64,000 nt of DNA from an uncultured Jannaschia sp. (GTDB lineage: Bacteria; Pseudomonadota; Alphaproteobacteria; Rhodobacterales; Rhodobacteraceae), in NCBI GenBank assembly GCA_947494145.1, contig CANLTZ010000017.1:1-64000 (forward strand), in the 5' to 3' direction. Both the position numbers and the translations under genes were made by a program. Below, one piece after another: positions 1-8,681 of the stretch. The notes under the pieces were generated by a model. It searched no databases. It worked only from the letters and a program-made list of their open reading frames with translations, and was not told where the DNA came from. Each line of letters opens with the position of its first letter. Position 1 is the first letter of the stretch.

Positions 1-536
1 ACTTGTTCGTCGTCTTGCTCATGATGCTCCATCCTACTCAGGAGTTGGAGCCTCCGGCAAACCCGGCGCGGTTCACATCCTTGATCGACAACTATGTACA
101 CCAAGGAACGGAGAAGAAGCTGGAAGACTGGTTCATCGCCTTTGAAGCGGAACGTCGCGCCGACATGGAAAAGGACGAGGACAACCGGGATGTTCAACTG
201 GTCGAGTATCAACGCCTGACCAGCTACTCGACCGATGCAGCAGAGTCCCTAGCCAAGCGCCTAGAGCACATGCAGCGCCGCTTTTACCTCGCCGCACCGG
301 ACATCGAGCTAGTTGACCCGACCCGCATCTTTTCCGAGGCGCAGCGGCTGGCAATCTATAGGAGAGATGGGTCGAGATGCCAGCTTCGGATCAAATGCAA
401 GGGTTCTGAGAAATTGAAATGGAACAACTGGCACGCAGACCACAAGGTTCCGCATTCTACGGGAGGAAAAACAACCGTCGAAAATGGTCAGGTTGCCTGT
501 CCCGACTGCAATTTCGCCAAAGGTGCGACGGGGTGA
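1..536 (+). CDS. HNH endonuclease domain protein, 5' end outside window
   Basis: The frame is open to the left edge, so the N-terminus is missing; 177 codons are visible. The C-terminal part carries a zinc-type HNH nuclease fold: a first Cys pair (RCQLRIKC), then HADHKVPHSTGG with the catalytic His, then VENGQVACPDCN with the second Cys pair and the Asn, ending in FAKG. The upstream part is helical and charged with no motif I recognise. HNH tails of this kind occur on DUF262/restriction-type proteins and on stand-alone nucleases; I cannot tell which from this fragment. It lies on the 3' side of a tRNA-Thr gene, a common position for the edge of an integrated element. The nuclease domain is clear; the biological role is inferred. 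Confidence 0.75.
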   Translation, partial: LFVVLLMMLHPTQELEPPANPARFTSLIDNYVHQGTEKKLEDWFIAFEAERRADMEKDEDNRDVQLVEYQRLTSYSTDAAESLAKRLEHMQRRFYLAAPDIELVDPTRIFSEAQRLAIYRRDGSRCQLRIKCKGSEKLKWNNWHADHKVPHSTGGKTTVENGQVACPDCNFAKGATG

Positions 537-798
537 ACACGGTCTCCGTGGATGCTCTTGCTCACCAAGGAAAACTCGCTTGTTTCCCTCGCAGCCACCT
601 CCGCCGCGTGTGTGAGGGGCGCGAAGGCGGCTCCGAGGAAAACAAGCTTATGTAGCTATCTATCTCTAACTGTTTGTTAGGGGGAGGAAGCGACCGGGAG
701 TGAGGCGATTTTACCTCGATTGACCTTTACGGTGATACCTATGTGCTTCCTGTAAACTCACTAACCCGCGCAGCATGGCGCTAAGTTATTGAATTTAT

Positions 799-874
799 TG
801 GTGCCGCTGAAGGGACTCGAACCCCCGACCCCATCATTACGAATGACGTGCTCTACCAGCTGAGCTACAGCGGC
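799..874 (-). tRNA. tRNA-Thr (anticodon CGT)
   Basis: The minus strand folds as a full cloverleaf of 76 nt including an encoded CCA end. The 7-bp acceptor stem GCCGCTG pairs with CAGCGGC, the D arm is GCTC/GAGC, the anticodon stem is CGTCA/TGATG with loop TTCGTAA, and the T loop has the usual GTTCGAG core. Anticodon CGT reads ACG (Thr). The 3' end faces the HNH gene at the window edge. Confidence 0.95.
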
Positions 875-952
875 TCCGTGGCGGGCGTCCTAGCAGGGGT
901 TCGGGACCGTTTCCAGCCCTGAATTTTGCGGAGCCCACCGGATGGCCATGTG

Positions 953-2488
953 TCAGGCGCGCGGCGCCTCCGGCGCGGGCGAGCCATCGCCCTTGGTTGC
1001 AGCGGCCCCGTTCCCGCCGGGTGGCGTGACTTCTGCGTCGAGCGTGTCCGTCGCGCCGTTAGCAGGACTTTCCACTGGTGCCGGGACAGTCGTCGCAGGC
1101 GCCTCATTCGGGCCCCCGACAAGAAGCGGCAGCATGTCCGATGGCAGGCCCGCCGTGGCCGACTGACCCGCGCGTGGTTCGGTCCAATCCAGCGTATCGA
1201 AGGCTTCGCAAGTGGTACAGACAGGCAGCCATGCCCCGTGCACAGTGCCACAATTTTCGCAAACCCATTGCGGCCCACGCGGTGCGCCCAGCGCCTTGGC
1301 CAACCACCCGCGCACCACGGCCTCGGACGCGCCTTCGCCCCGTTCAATGGCCGCCATCAGCGACAATGTCCGCGAGGTCGGATGGGTCTCATAGGTATTG
1401 CCAAGGGCCCGACGGGCGCCTGGAAAGTCTTCGGCAGCCAGATGCAGTTCCGCCTCCAACATTTTCGATTCCGGCGCCGACGGGTCCAGCTTCAAGAGCG
1501 GCTGAAAACGCTTGATCCGGGCATCGGGTGTCTCGCTTGGTTCGATATCGGCGAAGGCCGCGGCCAAATCAGGATGGTGCGACTTGGCCCAAGCGGCCTT
1601 GAGCACCTTGGCCGCACGCTTCTTATCACCGGTCTCCAGATGCATCCGCGCAGCGAGAACGGCCGCTGGCACCAATTCGGGCGACAGGCGATTGGCCTCT
1701 AACGCTTCCGCCCGCGCCTTGGTGGTTTCGCCCTTGGCAAGCTGGTAACGGGCATCGGCAAGACTCAGCACGGCTTCGCGCCGTGCATAGACATCTTTGG
1801 GCAGCGCACCGGATTTTCGCTTTGCCGTCAGCACCCGGCGGGCGCCCTCCCAATTCTCGTCCCGGGCTTGAAGGCGCAGCAACGTGTCCTGCGTTTCAAC
1901 ATGCCGCGGCTTAAGGGTGAAAGCCTTCTCAGCCAGCTTCATGGCAGTTGCGGTATCGCCTTCATCAAGCTTCTGCCGCATCAAACCGCGCACCCCGACA
2001 AACCGGGTACGGTCGATCGTGACCAATTGCTTCCACGCCTCGCGCGCGCGCTCCGTCTCACCGGCGGCTTCGGCGGCCTGGGCCACGACCAGCGTCGTGA
2101 CTTCTGGCCGCTGAAGGTACTTTTCAGCCTTCTGCGCCTTGGCCGCAGCTTCCCGCGACTCGCCCGAAGCCAAGGCGATCAGACTGTCCGACAAGGCCTC
2201 ATAGCCTTTCCGTTCCCGGTTTCGGTTGAAATACTGGCCGATGGCCGTGTCATCGCCGTTGATGAAGCGCAGCACCGCGATCAGCAGGCCCGTCAGCTTG
2301 AAGATGATCCAAAGCGCCAGTGTCAGAACCAAAAGGCCCAGCACCACAATCAGCGGCGACAATGTGTATTCGCTGCCTGCGAAGGTAATCAGCACCTCAC
2401 CCGATAGCGACAGGATCCATTGCGCCCCGAAGGCCAACGCAACCACGATGGCGAGCAGCAGCAGGATTTTGAAGAGAGACCATAGCAT
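953..2488 (-). CDS. hemY: HemY-family heme biosynthesis-associated membrane protein
   Basis: A 511-residue inner-membrane protein of the proteobacterial HemY family (unrelated to Bacillus HemY oxidase). Two N-terminal membrane segments (about residues 4–27 and 44–70) are followed by a long alpha-helical TPR-like region rich in Ala and Glu. Near residues 400–425 there is a WVCENCG…PVCTTCEAFDTL zinc-ribbon motif, typical of alphaproteobacterial members. The tail is Pro/Ala-rich and low complexity. It is the last gene of a hemD–mitofilin-like–hemY unit, 10 bp after the middle gene. The family is tied to late heme synthesis by gene context, but its biochemical activity is not settled; a scaffold role at the membrane is an inference. 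Confidence 0.88.
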   Translation of the reverse strand: MLWSLFKILLLLAIVVALAFGAQWILSLSGEVLITFAGSEYTLSPLIVVLGLLVLTLALWIIFKLTGLLIAVLRFINGDDTAIGQYFNRNRERKGYEALSDSLIALASGESREAAAKAQKAEKYLQRPEVTTLVVAQAAEAAGETERAREAWKQLVTIDRTRFVGVRGLMRQKLDEGDTATAMKLAEKAFTLKPRHVETQDTLLRLQARDENWEGARRVLTAKRKSGALPKDVYARREAVLSLADARYQLAKGETTKARAEALEANRLSPELVPAAVLAARMHLETGDKKRAAKVLKAAWAKSHHPDLAAAFADIEPSETPDARIKRFQPLLKLDPSAPESKMLEAELHLAAEDFPGARRALGNTYETHPTSRTLSLMAAIERGEGASEAVVRGWLAKALGAPRGPQWVCENCGTVHGAWLPVCTTCEAFDTLDWTEPRAGQSATAGLPSDMLPLLVGGPNEAPATTVPAPVESPANGATDTLDAEVTPPGGNGAAATKGDGSPAPEAPRA

Positions 2489-2498
2489 CGCGAAAACC

Positions 2499-3986
2499 TC
2501 ATCCGTCCTGCAAATATTCGTTCAATGCGGCTTGCGCATCGCGGCGAGCCTCGGCCCGGGCGATCCAATCCGCGAAGGGCGCGCGGGCTGCCTCCGGCAG
2601 TTCCGAAAGCTCGGCCAAAGCCGTGTCGACATCGCCTGCGCGCATGGCGGCTTCCGCCCGGCTCAGGATGGCGTCCGGGTCGTTGCCTTCCCGTGGCTCC
2701 AGCGAGCGGGAATTCAGGAACCGCCCGGCAAGGGAGCCCAGTCCGCCCTCCACCGTTTCACCGGCGCGCGCTTCACTCAAGGCGTCCCGGGCCAGCGCTG
2801 GGAAATCCGAGCTCAGCGCAGCAGCCGTCGCGACACCGCTTTCCGCGACCGCAACCAGCGCGTCCGGCGCATCACCCAAAACGGACAGCGGTTCGGCAAA
2901 GGGCAGCCCAGAATCAATTGCAAGAACCAGTTGATTGCGCGCGGCTTCGCGGGCCAGCGCCTGCGCCTCGTCTTCGACCGACGTGGTCTCGCTGCGCAAA
3001 GCCGCAAGCTCTGCTTCAAGGGCGTCTAGCCGCGCGGGAAGGTCGCTCAGCCCCGCGATCTCGGCGCCATTGCCCTCGACCGTTTGGGATAGGGCTGCCA
3101 CATCTGAGGCCAAAGCCTCAACGCGCGCGGCTAATTGGTCGCCGCCCGTATTTGTATTCGCCGTTGACGCCCCCGCGGCCGTGCCCGATGCCGCACTACC
3201 TTCGAGCGCCGCGACACGTGTCGTCAAATTATCAAGGCGTGCGGCCAAATCGGCCTGTGTCGCTTCAATAGACGACAAATCAATCGGTGCCGCGCCATCC
3301 TCGGTTCCACCAGCAGGCGCTGCATCGCGCAGGGCGGCCAGCTCCGCCTCAACGGCTTCGATCCGGGCGGTATCGAGCTCAACGGCGGTGTCGGACATGA
3401 AGAATGTCGGAATGGCATAGCCGATGGCGCCCGCGATCAAGCCGCCCAAGACCAAGGGTACGAAACCCGGGCCACGTTGCTCCGCCGTTTGAGGTGGAAT
3501 AGGCGGTGGGGCGTCCGGCGCAGCGGGCTGGTCGTCGATGACGGTCTCAGTATCGCTTGCGTCGTCTGCCTTGGGAACATCCGCGTCCATTTCGGCATCT
3601 GTTCCTGCGGCCAAATCCGCATCGGTGGCTTCGGTTTCAGGCTCACCCTCAACCTCGGGCGGGTTTTTCGGGTCTGACAAATCGGCCTCGTTTGCCTTCG
3701 TCTCGGACTCGGCCCCATCTTGCGAGAACTCGGGTTCGTCCACAGGCTTTGCCGGATCATCTCCGAGCAGCACATCTGGGTCATCCGAGTTGACGTCGGT
3801 TGCTTCCAGCGTATCGACATCGGCGTCAACGTCTCTGGTCGCCCCATCGCTCGTTGGCTCTTGGGCCATATCGGGTGCAGTTGTCTCGTCCGAGACCACA
3901 ACGGCATCCTCAACGGTTGTATCTGGCAGGTCGGGCTTCGCGTCCGTTTCAGGACCGGTCCCAGCTTTCTTCGTCTTTCGCGCCAA
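2499..3986 (-). CDS. Mitofilin/Mic60-like inner-membrane protein
   Basis: A 495-residue protein with a long acidic, Asp/Glu/Thr-rich N-terminal stretch (about 1–165), a single membrane segment (about 170–195, PLVLGGLIAGAIGYAIP), then coiled-coil-prone helices rich in Leu, Ala and Glu, and a C-terminal helical domain (LSRAEAAMRAGDVDTALAEL and following) that matches the mitofilin signature. Alphaproteobacterial homologues are the bacterial relatives of mitochondrial Mic60, involved in membrane bending and intracytoplasmic membrane shape. Its place between hemD and hemY is the conserved alphaproteobacterial arrangement. The N-terminal region diverges quickly and has no recognisable domain. Confidence 0.82.
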   Translation of the reverse strand: MARKTKKAGTGPETDAKPDLPDTTVEDAVVVSDETTAPDMAQEPTSDGATRDVDADVDTLEATDVNSDDPDVLLGDDPAKPVDEPEFSQDGAESETKANEADLSDPKNPPEVEGEPETEATDADLAAGTDAEMDADVPKADDASDTETVIDDQPAAPDAPPPIPPQTAEQRGPGFVPLVLGGLIAGAIGYAIPTFFMSDTAVELDTARIEAVEAELAALRDAAPAGGTEDGAAPIDLSSIEATQADLAARLDNLTTRVAALEGSAASGTAAGASTANTNTGGDQLAARVEALASDVAALSQTVEGNGAEIAGLSDLPARLDALEAELAALRSETTSVEDEAQALAREAARNQLVLAIDSGLPFAEPLSVLGDAPDALVAVAESGVATAAALSSDFPALARDALSEARAGETVEGGLGSLAGRFLNSRSLEPREGNDPDAILSRAEAAMRAGDVDTALAELSELPEAARAPFADWIARAEARRDAQAALNEYLQDG

Positions 3987-4061
3987 TGCGGCACCTCCGG
4001 CTGTCGCGCGGTGTGGCAGCCCCGCGCGTATGTCAACTCCTAGACTGTCCCCGGTTCCCCC

Positions 4062-4739
4062 TCAACCGCCGATCGCCGCAAGGGCAGAGCGGATGACCTG
4101 ATCCATGGCCGCTCCATCCGGCCGATTGGCGATCAAAACCGGCGTAACGGGGCAGGCTTCTGCAACCGCGTCACTTAGGCAAACCGCACGGACATTGCCC
4201 AAAATGGCCTGCGGACACTCGTCACCGAAGATCGTCGCACTTCGCGGCGAATAGAGCGGCACAACCACCGACCCCGACCGCAAAAGAGCCAGCGCCTCAT
4301 CGGTCAGATGATGCGCAACCTGGTCATAAACCACGCAATCGTTAGCAGTGATTCCCCTTTCGCGTAGTGCCGCGGCCAAATCACCGCGCTGCACTTCCCC
4401 CCTCAAATGTACCAATGGCGGCGCATCCAGCGGCACCATTTCCGCCAGCGCCACGGCCGTCGGTGCCACATCGCGGACATCAAACCCCGCCGCGCGCGCC
4501 GCCTCGGCCGTGGCGGGGCCAACGACCCAGGCGGGCAGGCCCGCAGGCCCGTCGGCCGCCTGCCAAGCCGCCACGGCGTGCCGCGATGTGAGCAAAACAC
4601 CGCCCGTCACCTCCGGCACTCCGCGCAATTCGATCCGCAGCAGAGGTGATACCACCACCCGCGCCGCATCCCCTTTAAACCGCGCCGCCACCCGGTCGGA
4701 GGCTGCGCGCGGGCGCGTCAGAAGCAGGGGCAGCGGCAT
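4062..4739 (-). CDS. hemD: Uroporphyrinogen-III synthase
   Basis: A 225-residue protein that would close and rearrange hydroxymethylbilane into uroporphyrinogen III, the last common step of tetrapyrrole synthesis. It begins MPLPLLLTRPRAASDRVAARF, the usual HemD opening (LLTRP…), contains the mid-protein LLTSRHAV segment and a C-terminal YSPRSATIF motif that corresponds to the YSPRSA signature. Length fits the family. It is the first gene of the unit leading to the mitofilin-like gene and hemY, and it diverges from tsaD with 56 bp between start codons. hemC, often nearby in relatives, is not in this window. Confidence 0.87.
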   Translation of the reverse strand: MPLPLLLTRPRAASDRVAARFKGDAARVVVSPLLRIELRGVPEVTGGVLLTSRHAVAAWQAADGPAGLPAWVVGPATAEAARAAGFDVRDVAPTAVALAEMVPLDAPPLVHLRGEVQRGDLAAALRERGITANDCVVYDQVAHHLTDEALALLRSGSVVVPLYSPRSATIFGDECPQAILGNVRAVCLSDAVAEACPVTPVLIANRPDGAAMDQVIRSALAAIGG

Positions 4740-4795
4740 TGTTCCGGGCCTTCACGGCGGTTAGATGACAGTCGGAGACTGGACCCGGGCGGGCG

Positions 4796-5875
4796 ATGGC
4801 ACAAGACATGACCCTTCTGGGGCTCGAAAGCTCCTGCGATGACACGGCCGCTGCTGTGGTGCGCCGAAACGGTGATGGCAGCGGGACGATCCTGTCCAAT
4901 GTGGTGCTGGGCCAAGCCGATCTGCATGCCGCGTTCGGCGGTGTCGTCCCCGAAATCGCCGCCCGCGCCCATGCCGAAAAGATCGACATCGCCGTCGAAC
5001 GCGCCCTGGCCGACGCCCAGACCAGCCTACGCGACATCGACGCCATCGCGGTCACGGCGGGGCCGGGCTTGATCGGCGGCGTCCTGGCCGGGGTCATGTG
5101 CGCCAAGGGGATTTCCGCCGCCACGGGCCTGCCGCTTGTGGGCGTCAACCACCTGGCCGGGCACGCCCTGACGCCGCGCCTGACCGATGCGCTGCCCTAT
5201 CCGTACCTGATGCTTCTGGTGTCCGGCGGCCATTGCCAGTTTCTCTGGGTCGAGGGTGCTGACACCTTCACCCGCCTGGGCGGAACCATAGACGACGCCC
5301 CGGGCGAAGCCTTCGACAAGGTCGCGCGCCTTCTGGGCCTGCCCCAACCCGGTGGCCCCCATATCGAGAAGGAGGCCGCGACGGGCACGCCTTCCATCCC
5401 CCTGCCGCGACCGCTTTTGGACCGGCCCGGCTGCGACATGTCCTTTTCCGGCCTCAAGACGGCGGTTCTGCGCGCCCGGGACACCGTCGTTGCAGACCAT
5501 GGCGGCCTGCCTCGCGCGCGGCGCGCCGACCTTTGCGCCAGTTTCCAACTGGCTGTGGGAGACGTCTTGGCCGAGAAATCCCGCCGGGCCATCGCCGAAA
5601 CCCGCGCCCCCGCCTTCGCCTTGGCGGGTGGCGTGGCGGCCAACGCGCCTTTGCGCGCGGCGCTCGCAGACGTTGCCGCGGATGCGGGTGCTGCCTTCTT
5701 GGCGCCGCCCCTCCGCCTTTGCACAGACAACGCCGCCATGATCGCCTGGGCCGGGGCGGAGCTTTTCGCCAAAGGTCACCGCGATGACCTTACACTCGCC
5801 GCGCGCCCGCGCTGGCCACTGGACCGAAGCGCCGCACCCATGCTGGGATCCGGCAAACGGGGGGCCAAGGCGTGA
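4796..5875 (+). CDS. tsaD: tRNA N6-adenosine threonylcarbamoyltransferase TsaD
   Basis: Transfers the threonylcarbamoyl group to A37 of ANN-decoding tRNAs (t6A). The 359-residue sequence shows the family opening [14 protein letters not shown] (about 9–22), the metal-binding His pair in VGVNHLAGH (His119 and His123), [10 protein letters not shown] in the ASKHA nucleotide-binding fold, and SFSGLKTAV further on. Length is normal. The start used here (MAQDM) could also be the ATG five codons on. The stop overlaps the GTG start of gpsA by 4 bp (GTGA), so the two are likely co-translated. Confidence 0.95.
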   Translation: MAQDMTLLGLESSCDDTAAAVVRRNGDGSGTILSNVVLGQADLHAAFGGVVPEIAARAHAEKIDIAVERALADAQTSLRDIDAIAVTAGPGLIGGVLAGVMCAKGISAATGLPLVGVNHLAGHALTPRLTDALPYPYLMLLVSGGHCQFLWVEGADTFTRLGGTIDDAPGEAFDKVARLLGLPQPGGPHIEKEAATGTPSIPLPRPLLDRPGCDMSFSGLKTAVLRARDTVVADHGGLPRARRADLCASFQLAVGDVLAEKSRRAIAETRAPAFALAGGVAANAPLRAALADVAADAGAAFLAPPLRLCTDNAAMIAWAGAELFAKGHRDDLTLAARPRWPLDRSAAPMLGSGKRGAKA

Positions 5876-6822
5876 TTGGCGTCGTGGGTGCCGGGGCCTT
5901 CGGCACAGCCCTGGCCATTGCTTGGGCCCGCGCCGGGCAGCCGGTGATGCTTTGGGGCCGGGATGCTGAGGCCATGGGTCATGCCGCGACGACCCGCTTC
6001 ACGCCGCGCCTTCCCTCAGCGAAGCTGCCACACACCATCACGCCCACCGCCGATGCGACCCTTCTGCACGATTGCGATACCCTGGTTATCGCCATCCCCA
6101 CTCAGAAACTGACACCGGCCCTGGCCGCGCTTGACCTCGCGCCCCACCGCGCCGTCGCCGCCAGCAAGGGCGTCGATCTAACCACACTTCGCGGCCCCAC
6201 TGCTGCGCTGGCGGATCGCTGGCCAGACGCCACCATCGCCATCCTGTCCGGCCCCAGCTTCGCCGCCGATATCGCCCAGGGCCTGCCTACGGCCCTGGTG
6301 CTGGCTTGCGCGGACGACGCGGCGGGAGAACAACTGCAATCCGACCTCTCCACGCCGCGCCTGCGGCTTTACCGCACGACGGACGTCACTGGCGTCGAAC
6401 TGGGTGGCGCGCTCAAGAACGTGGTGGCCATCGCCTGCGGCGCCGCCATCGGCGCAGGACTTGGCGAAAGTGCGCGCGCGGCGCTCATGACCCGCGGCAT
6501 GGCCGAAATGCTGCGCTTGGCCCAAACCATGGGGGCGGAACGGCAAACGCTCATGGGTCTCAGCGGTCTAGGCGACCTGGCGCTCACCGCGTCCAGCCCT
6601 GCCTCCCGCAACTTCGCACTGGGCCATGCCCTTGGCGCCGGGACCGCGCCGCCTGACGCCACCACCGAAGGCGTGGCCACCGCCCGCGCCACGCTGGACC
6701 TGGCGGCCCGCCACGGGCTCGACATGCCGGTCACCGCTGCGACCACCGCCCTTGTGGATGGCAGCCTGACGGTCAAGGATGCGATGGAGCGCCTTCTAGA
6801 CCGCGACCTGACCACGGAATGA
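5872..6822 (+). CDS. gpsA: Glycerol-3-phosphate dehydrogenase [NAD(P)+]
   Basis: Reduces dihydroxyacetone phosphate to sn-glycerol-3-phosphate, the backbone for phospholipids. It starts at GTG inside the tsaD stop. The Rossmann glycine motif [10 protein letters not shown] occurs at residues 6–15; [16 protein letters not shown] and the [17 protein letters not shown] segment carrying the catalytic Lys match the family, as does LSGLGDL later. At 316 residues it is slightly shorter than the E. coli enzyme but complete. It is the second gene of the tsaD–gpsA–YciI–EVE run. Confidence 0.95.
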   Translation: MIGVVGAGAFGTALAIAWARAGQPVMLWGRDAEAMGHAATTRFTPRLPSAKLPHTITPTADATLLHDCDTLVIAIPTQKLTPALAALDLAPHRAVAASKGVDLTTLRGPTAALADRWPDATIAILSGPSFAADIAQGLPTALVLACADDAAGEQLQSDLSTPRLRLYRTTDVTGVELGGALKNVVAIACGAAIGAGLGESARAALMTRGMAEMLRLAQTMGAERQTLMGLSGLGDLALTASSPASRNFALGHALGAGTAPPDATTEGVATARATLDLAARHGLDMPVTAATTALVDGSLTVKDAMERLLDRDLTTE

Positions 6823-6826
6823 CCCC

Positions 6827-7102
6827 ATGCTTCACGCCCTGATCTGCACCGACAAACCTGGCCACCTGCAGGTCCGCAAGGACAACCGGGACGCACATCT
6901 GGCCCATCTTCGCGCGGACCCATTTGCCATCCAGGCTGGGCCCCTCGTCGATGCGGCCGGTGAGATGTCGGGCTCTCTCATCATCTTCGACACCGAGGAT
7001 CGGACCCATGTGGAGGCTTTCGTGGCCTCGGACCCCTATGCCAAAGCAGGCCTCTTTGAAGATGTGCGCATCGAAGCTTGGAATAGGGTCATCGACAGAT
7101 GA
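6827..7102 (+). CDS. YciI-family protein
   Basis: A 91-residue protein with a ferredoxin-like YCII fold: MLHALICTDKPGHLQVR…RDAHLAHLRA, the Gly-rich hairpin GEMSGSLIIFDTED, and the conserved Asp-Pro-Tyr (SDPYAKAGLFEDVRIEAW). In the family an Asp/His pair lies in a putative active site, but no common reaction is established. It follows gpsA by 4 bp and overlaps the next gene by 4 bp, so it is in the same transcript. Confidence 0.88.
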   Translation: MLHALICTDKPGHLQVRKDNRDAHLAHLRADPFAIQAGPLVDAAGEMSGSLIIFDTEDRTHVEAFVASDPYAKAGLFEDVRIEAWNRVIDR

Positions 7103-7524
7103 GGTACTGGCTTTTCAAATCAGAACCTTCCGTTTGGTCCTGGGACGACCAAGTGGCGAAGGGCAAGGTCGGGGAGCCCTGGGACGGCGTGCGCAACTAC
7201 CAGGCCCGCAATTTCATGCGTGAGATGGGGCTGGGTGATCGCGGATTCTTCTACCATTCCCAAGCGGACAAGGCCGTCGTCGGCACCGTCGAAATCTGCG
7301 CCACCGTCCATCCCGACCCCACGACGGATGACCCCCGCTGGGAATGCGTCGACATTCGGGCCCTCAAACCGTTCCCCAAGCCCGTGACACTGGCCGATAT
7401 CAAAGCCACGCCCGACCTGGCGGAGATGTCGCTCGTCCGCAACGCCCGCCTCTCCGTCCAACCCGTGACACCCGAAGAGTGGGCACGCGTCTGTACCATG
7501 GGTGGCCTGACGGACGGGGTATAG
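7099..7524 (+). CDS. EVE domain protein
   Basis: A 141-residue single-domain EVE protein: MRYWLFKSEPSVWSWDD at the start, GVRNYQARNFMR, the GDRGFFYHSQ strand, and PFPKPVTLADIKATPDL are all family hallmarks. EVE domains are PUA-like folds that bind modified nucleobases (for example 5-methyl- or hydroxymethyl-cytosine) in DNA or RNA. This small stand-alone form is common in proteobacteria and probably has a housekeeping role. It is the last gene of the tsaD run; downstream is a long non-coding stretch. Confidence 0.9.
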   Translation: MRYWLFKSEPSVWSWDDQVAKGKVGEPWDGVRNYQARNFMREMGLGDRGFFYHSQADKAVVGTVEICATVHPDPTTDDPRWECVDIRALKPFPKPVTLADIKATPDLAEMSLVRNARLSVQPVTPEEWARVCTMGGLTDGV

Positions 7525-7903
7525 GGGGCCCCGCGGGTTCATCTGGGTTCGATTCCGGATGGTTTCGCAATGGCTAGGCGGTTTGGCCATGGAGACGTTG
7601 TTCAGAAAACAGCCCTGGCTCTCTTTATTGGGCCGGAGCGTGCCGTTGTGCGAAGCCTTTATCGAAACCAAGCAGTTCTGACGCGAACCAGTTATTCTAG
7701 AGGTTGTTACCGATGGCCGCCATGCGGGACGGGGCATGCTTTGGAGGTTTTTCGCTGAATGGCTGCTTTCGCAATGCGCCCCTTTCAGCGAAAAACATGT
7801 CATGCGGAAACCGGGGTTTAGATGCTGCGAAAAAGCTTTCAACGTCGCCTGCAAAGACACTTTTTGTTTGTCCCAGAGCGCTGAAGTCAGCCTTTTGTCC
7901 AGA
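7525..7903. other. Intergenic stretch without a credible gene
   Basis: About 380 bp between the EVE gene and the nucleotidyltransferase gene. Short open frames exist but lack ribosome sites and recognisable protein character. The stretch contains the inverted repeat listed at 7747–7796. GC is lower than in the flanking housekeeping genes, so this looks like the edge of an acquired segment. Confidence 0.5.
7747..7796. repeat. Inverted repeat, 13-bp arms
   Basis: GTTTTTCGCTGAA (7747–7759) and its exact reverse complement TTCAGCGAAAAAC (7784–7796) enclose 24 nt. The structure could be a folded RNA, an operator or a degenerate small mobile element. It lies between the EVE gene and the end of the nucleotidyltransferase gene. 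Confidence 0.6.
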
Positions 7904-8677
7904 TCAAACTGGTCCAGACCGACGCGCGCCGCCAAGCTGCGGACCAAGAAGCCGTTTGAGTGACAGATTTCGCCGCACCGAGACTGCGGGTTCGGGTGGG
8001 AGGAGCGATTTCAGTGCCTCTGCTTTGTCCCGCAAAGTGGTCAAATTGCCAGCCAAGATGTCATTTGAAATCACCGCGTAATCCGTGACGATCTTCGGAT
8101 GTCGCTCTGCGAGGCGGCGGTATTGGCTGCGCGAAGCGTTGTGATCGTCTGCTGCCCGCTGCAATTCCACCTCCAGCAACATGGGTACAGCGCGCAAGGC
8201 GAGGGCCAGACCGCCCGGACCATTCGCGGCAGCTGCGGACTCTGCGGTGTCGATGGCGATGCGCAAATTGGCCTCGGTCTTGTCGCGCAGCAGGTCATTG
8301 ATTTTGACAAGCACGGATCGACAAGTGTCCTGCAGACGATCCAATTCGGGCAGGTCCCCATCAATCAATTGTCCATGGGCCAAGCCTATCAGTCCGACAG
8401 GACGTTTGGCCTTTCGACTGATCTCTGGCAAGTGCGGTAGCGCGTTGACGGGCACCGCTGTCGCCTGCACCCGGACGCCCTGTTTGTCAAAACGCCGTTC
8501 ATGCATGTCGTCACCCGGAGGGGTGACGAAGAACAGGTCAACATCGCTGACCGCAGTTGCGGTACCCGCCAGCATTGAGCCGTAAAGGAACACCGCAACA
8601 GCATCCGGGTAGTGCCCGCGCTTGACGGACGTGACAGCCTCACGTGCCGGCATCGGCATATGATCGGGAAAGTGCAC
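7904..8677 (-). CDS. Nucleotidyltransferase-fold protein, possible HEPN-like tail
   Basis: A 257-residue protein with a minimal nucleotidyltransferase (polymerase beta-like) N-terminal domain: FLYGSMLAGTATAVSDVDLFFV (residues 30–51) holds the Gly-Ser motif (33–34) and the DxD metal pair (Asp45, Asp47). A third carboxylate on the next strand is not obvious. Residues 110–220 are predicted all-helical with an Arg-x4-His (Arg188–His193) that resembles, but does not prove, a HEPN RNase motif. The start used is GTG, 4 bp after the stop of the acidic protein gene; ATG at 8659 is an alternative. Such domains occur in MNT–HEPN toxin–antitoxin pairs, antibiotic nucleotidyltransferases and defence systems. 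The substrate is unknown. Confidence 0.72.
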   Translation of the reverse strand: MHFPDHMPMPAREAVTSVKRGHYPDAVAVFLYGSMLAGTATAVSDVDLFFVTPPGDDMHERRFDKQGVRVQATAVPVNALPHLPEISRKAKRPVGLIGLAHGQLIDGDLPELDRLQDTCRSVLVKINDLLRDKTEANLRIAIDTAESAAAANGPGGLALALRAVPMLLEVELQRAADDHNASRSQYRRLAERHPKIVTDYAVISNDILAGNLTTLRDKAEALKSLLPPEPAVSVRRNLSLKRLLGPQLGGARRSGPV

Positions 8678-8681
8678 CTAC

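Noticed and set aside
7570-8081. Plus-strand frames downstream of the EVE gene
   Set aside because: They partly oppose the nucleotidyltransferase gene and lack start signals and protein-like composition.
7904-8677. Firm assignment as a HEPN toxin fusion
   Set aside because: The Arg-x4-His could occur by chance and the flanking residues do not match typical HEPN RNases; kept only as a possibility.
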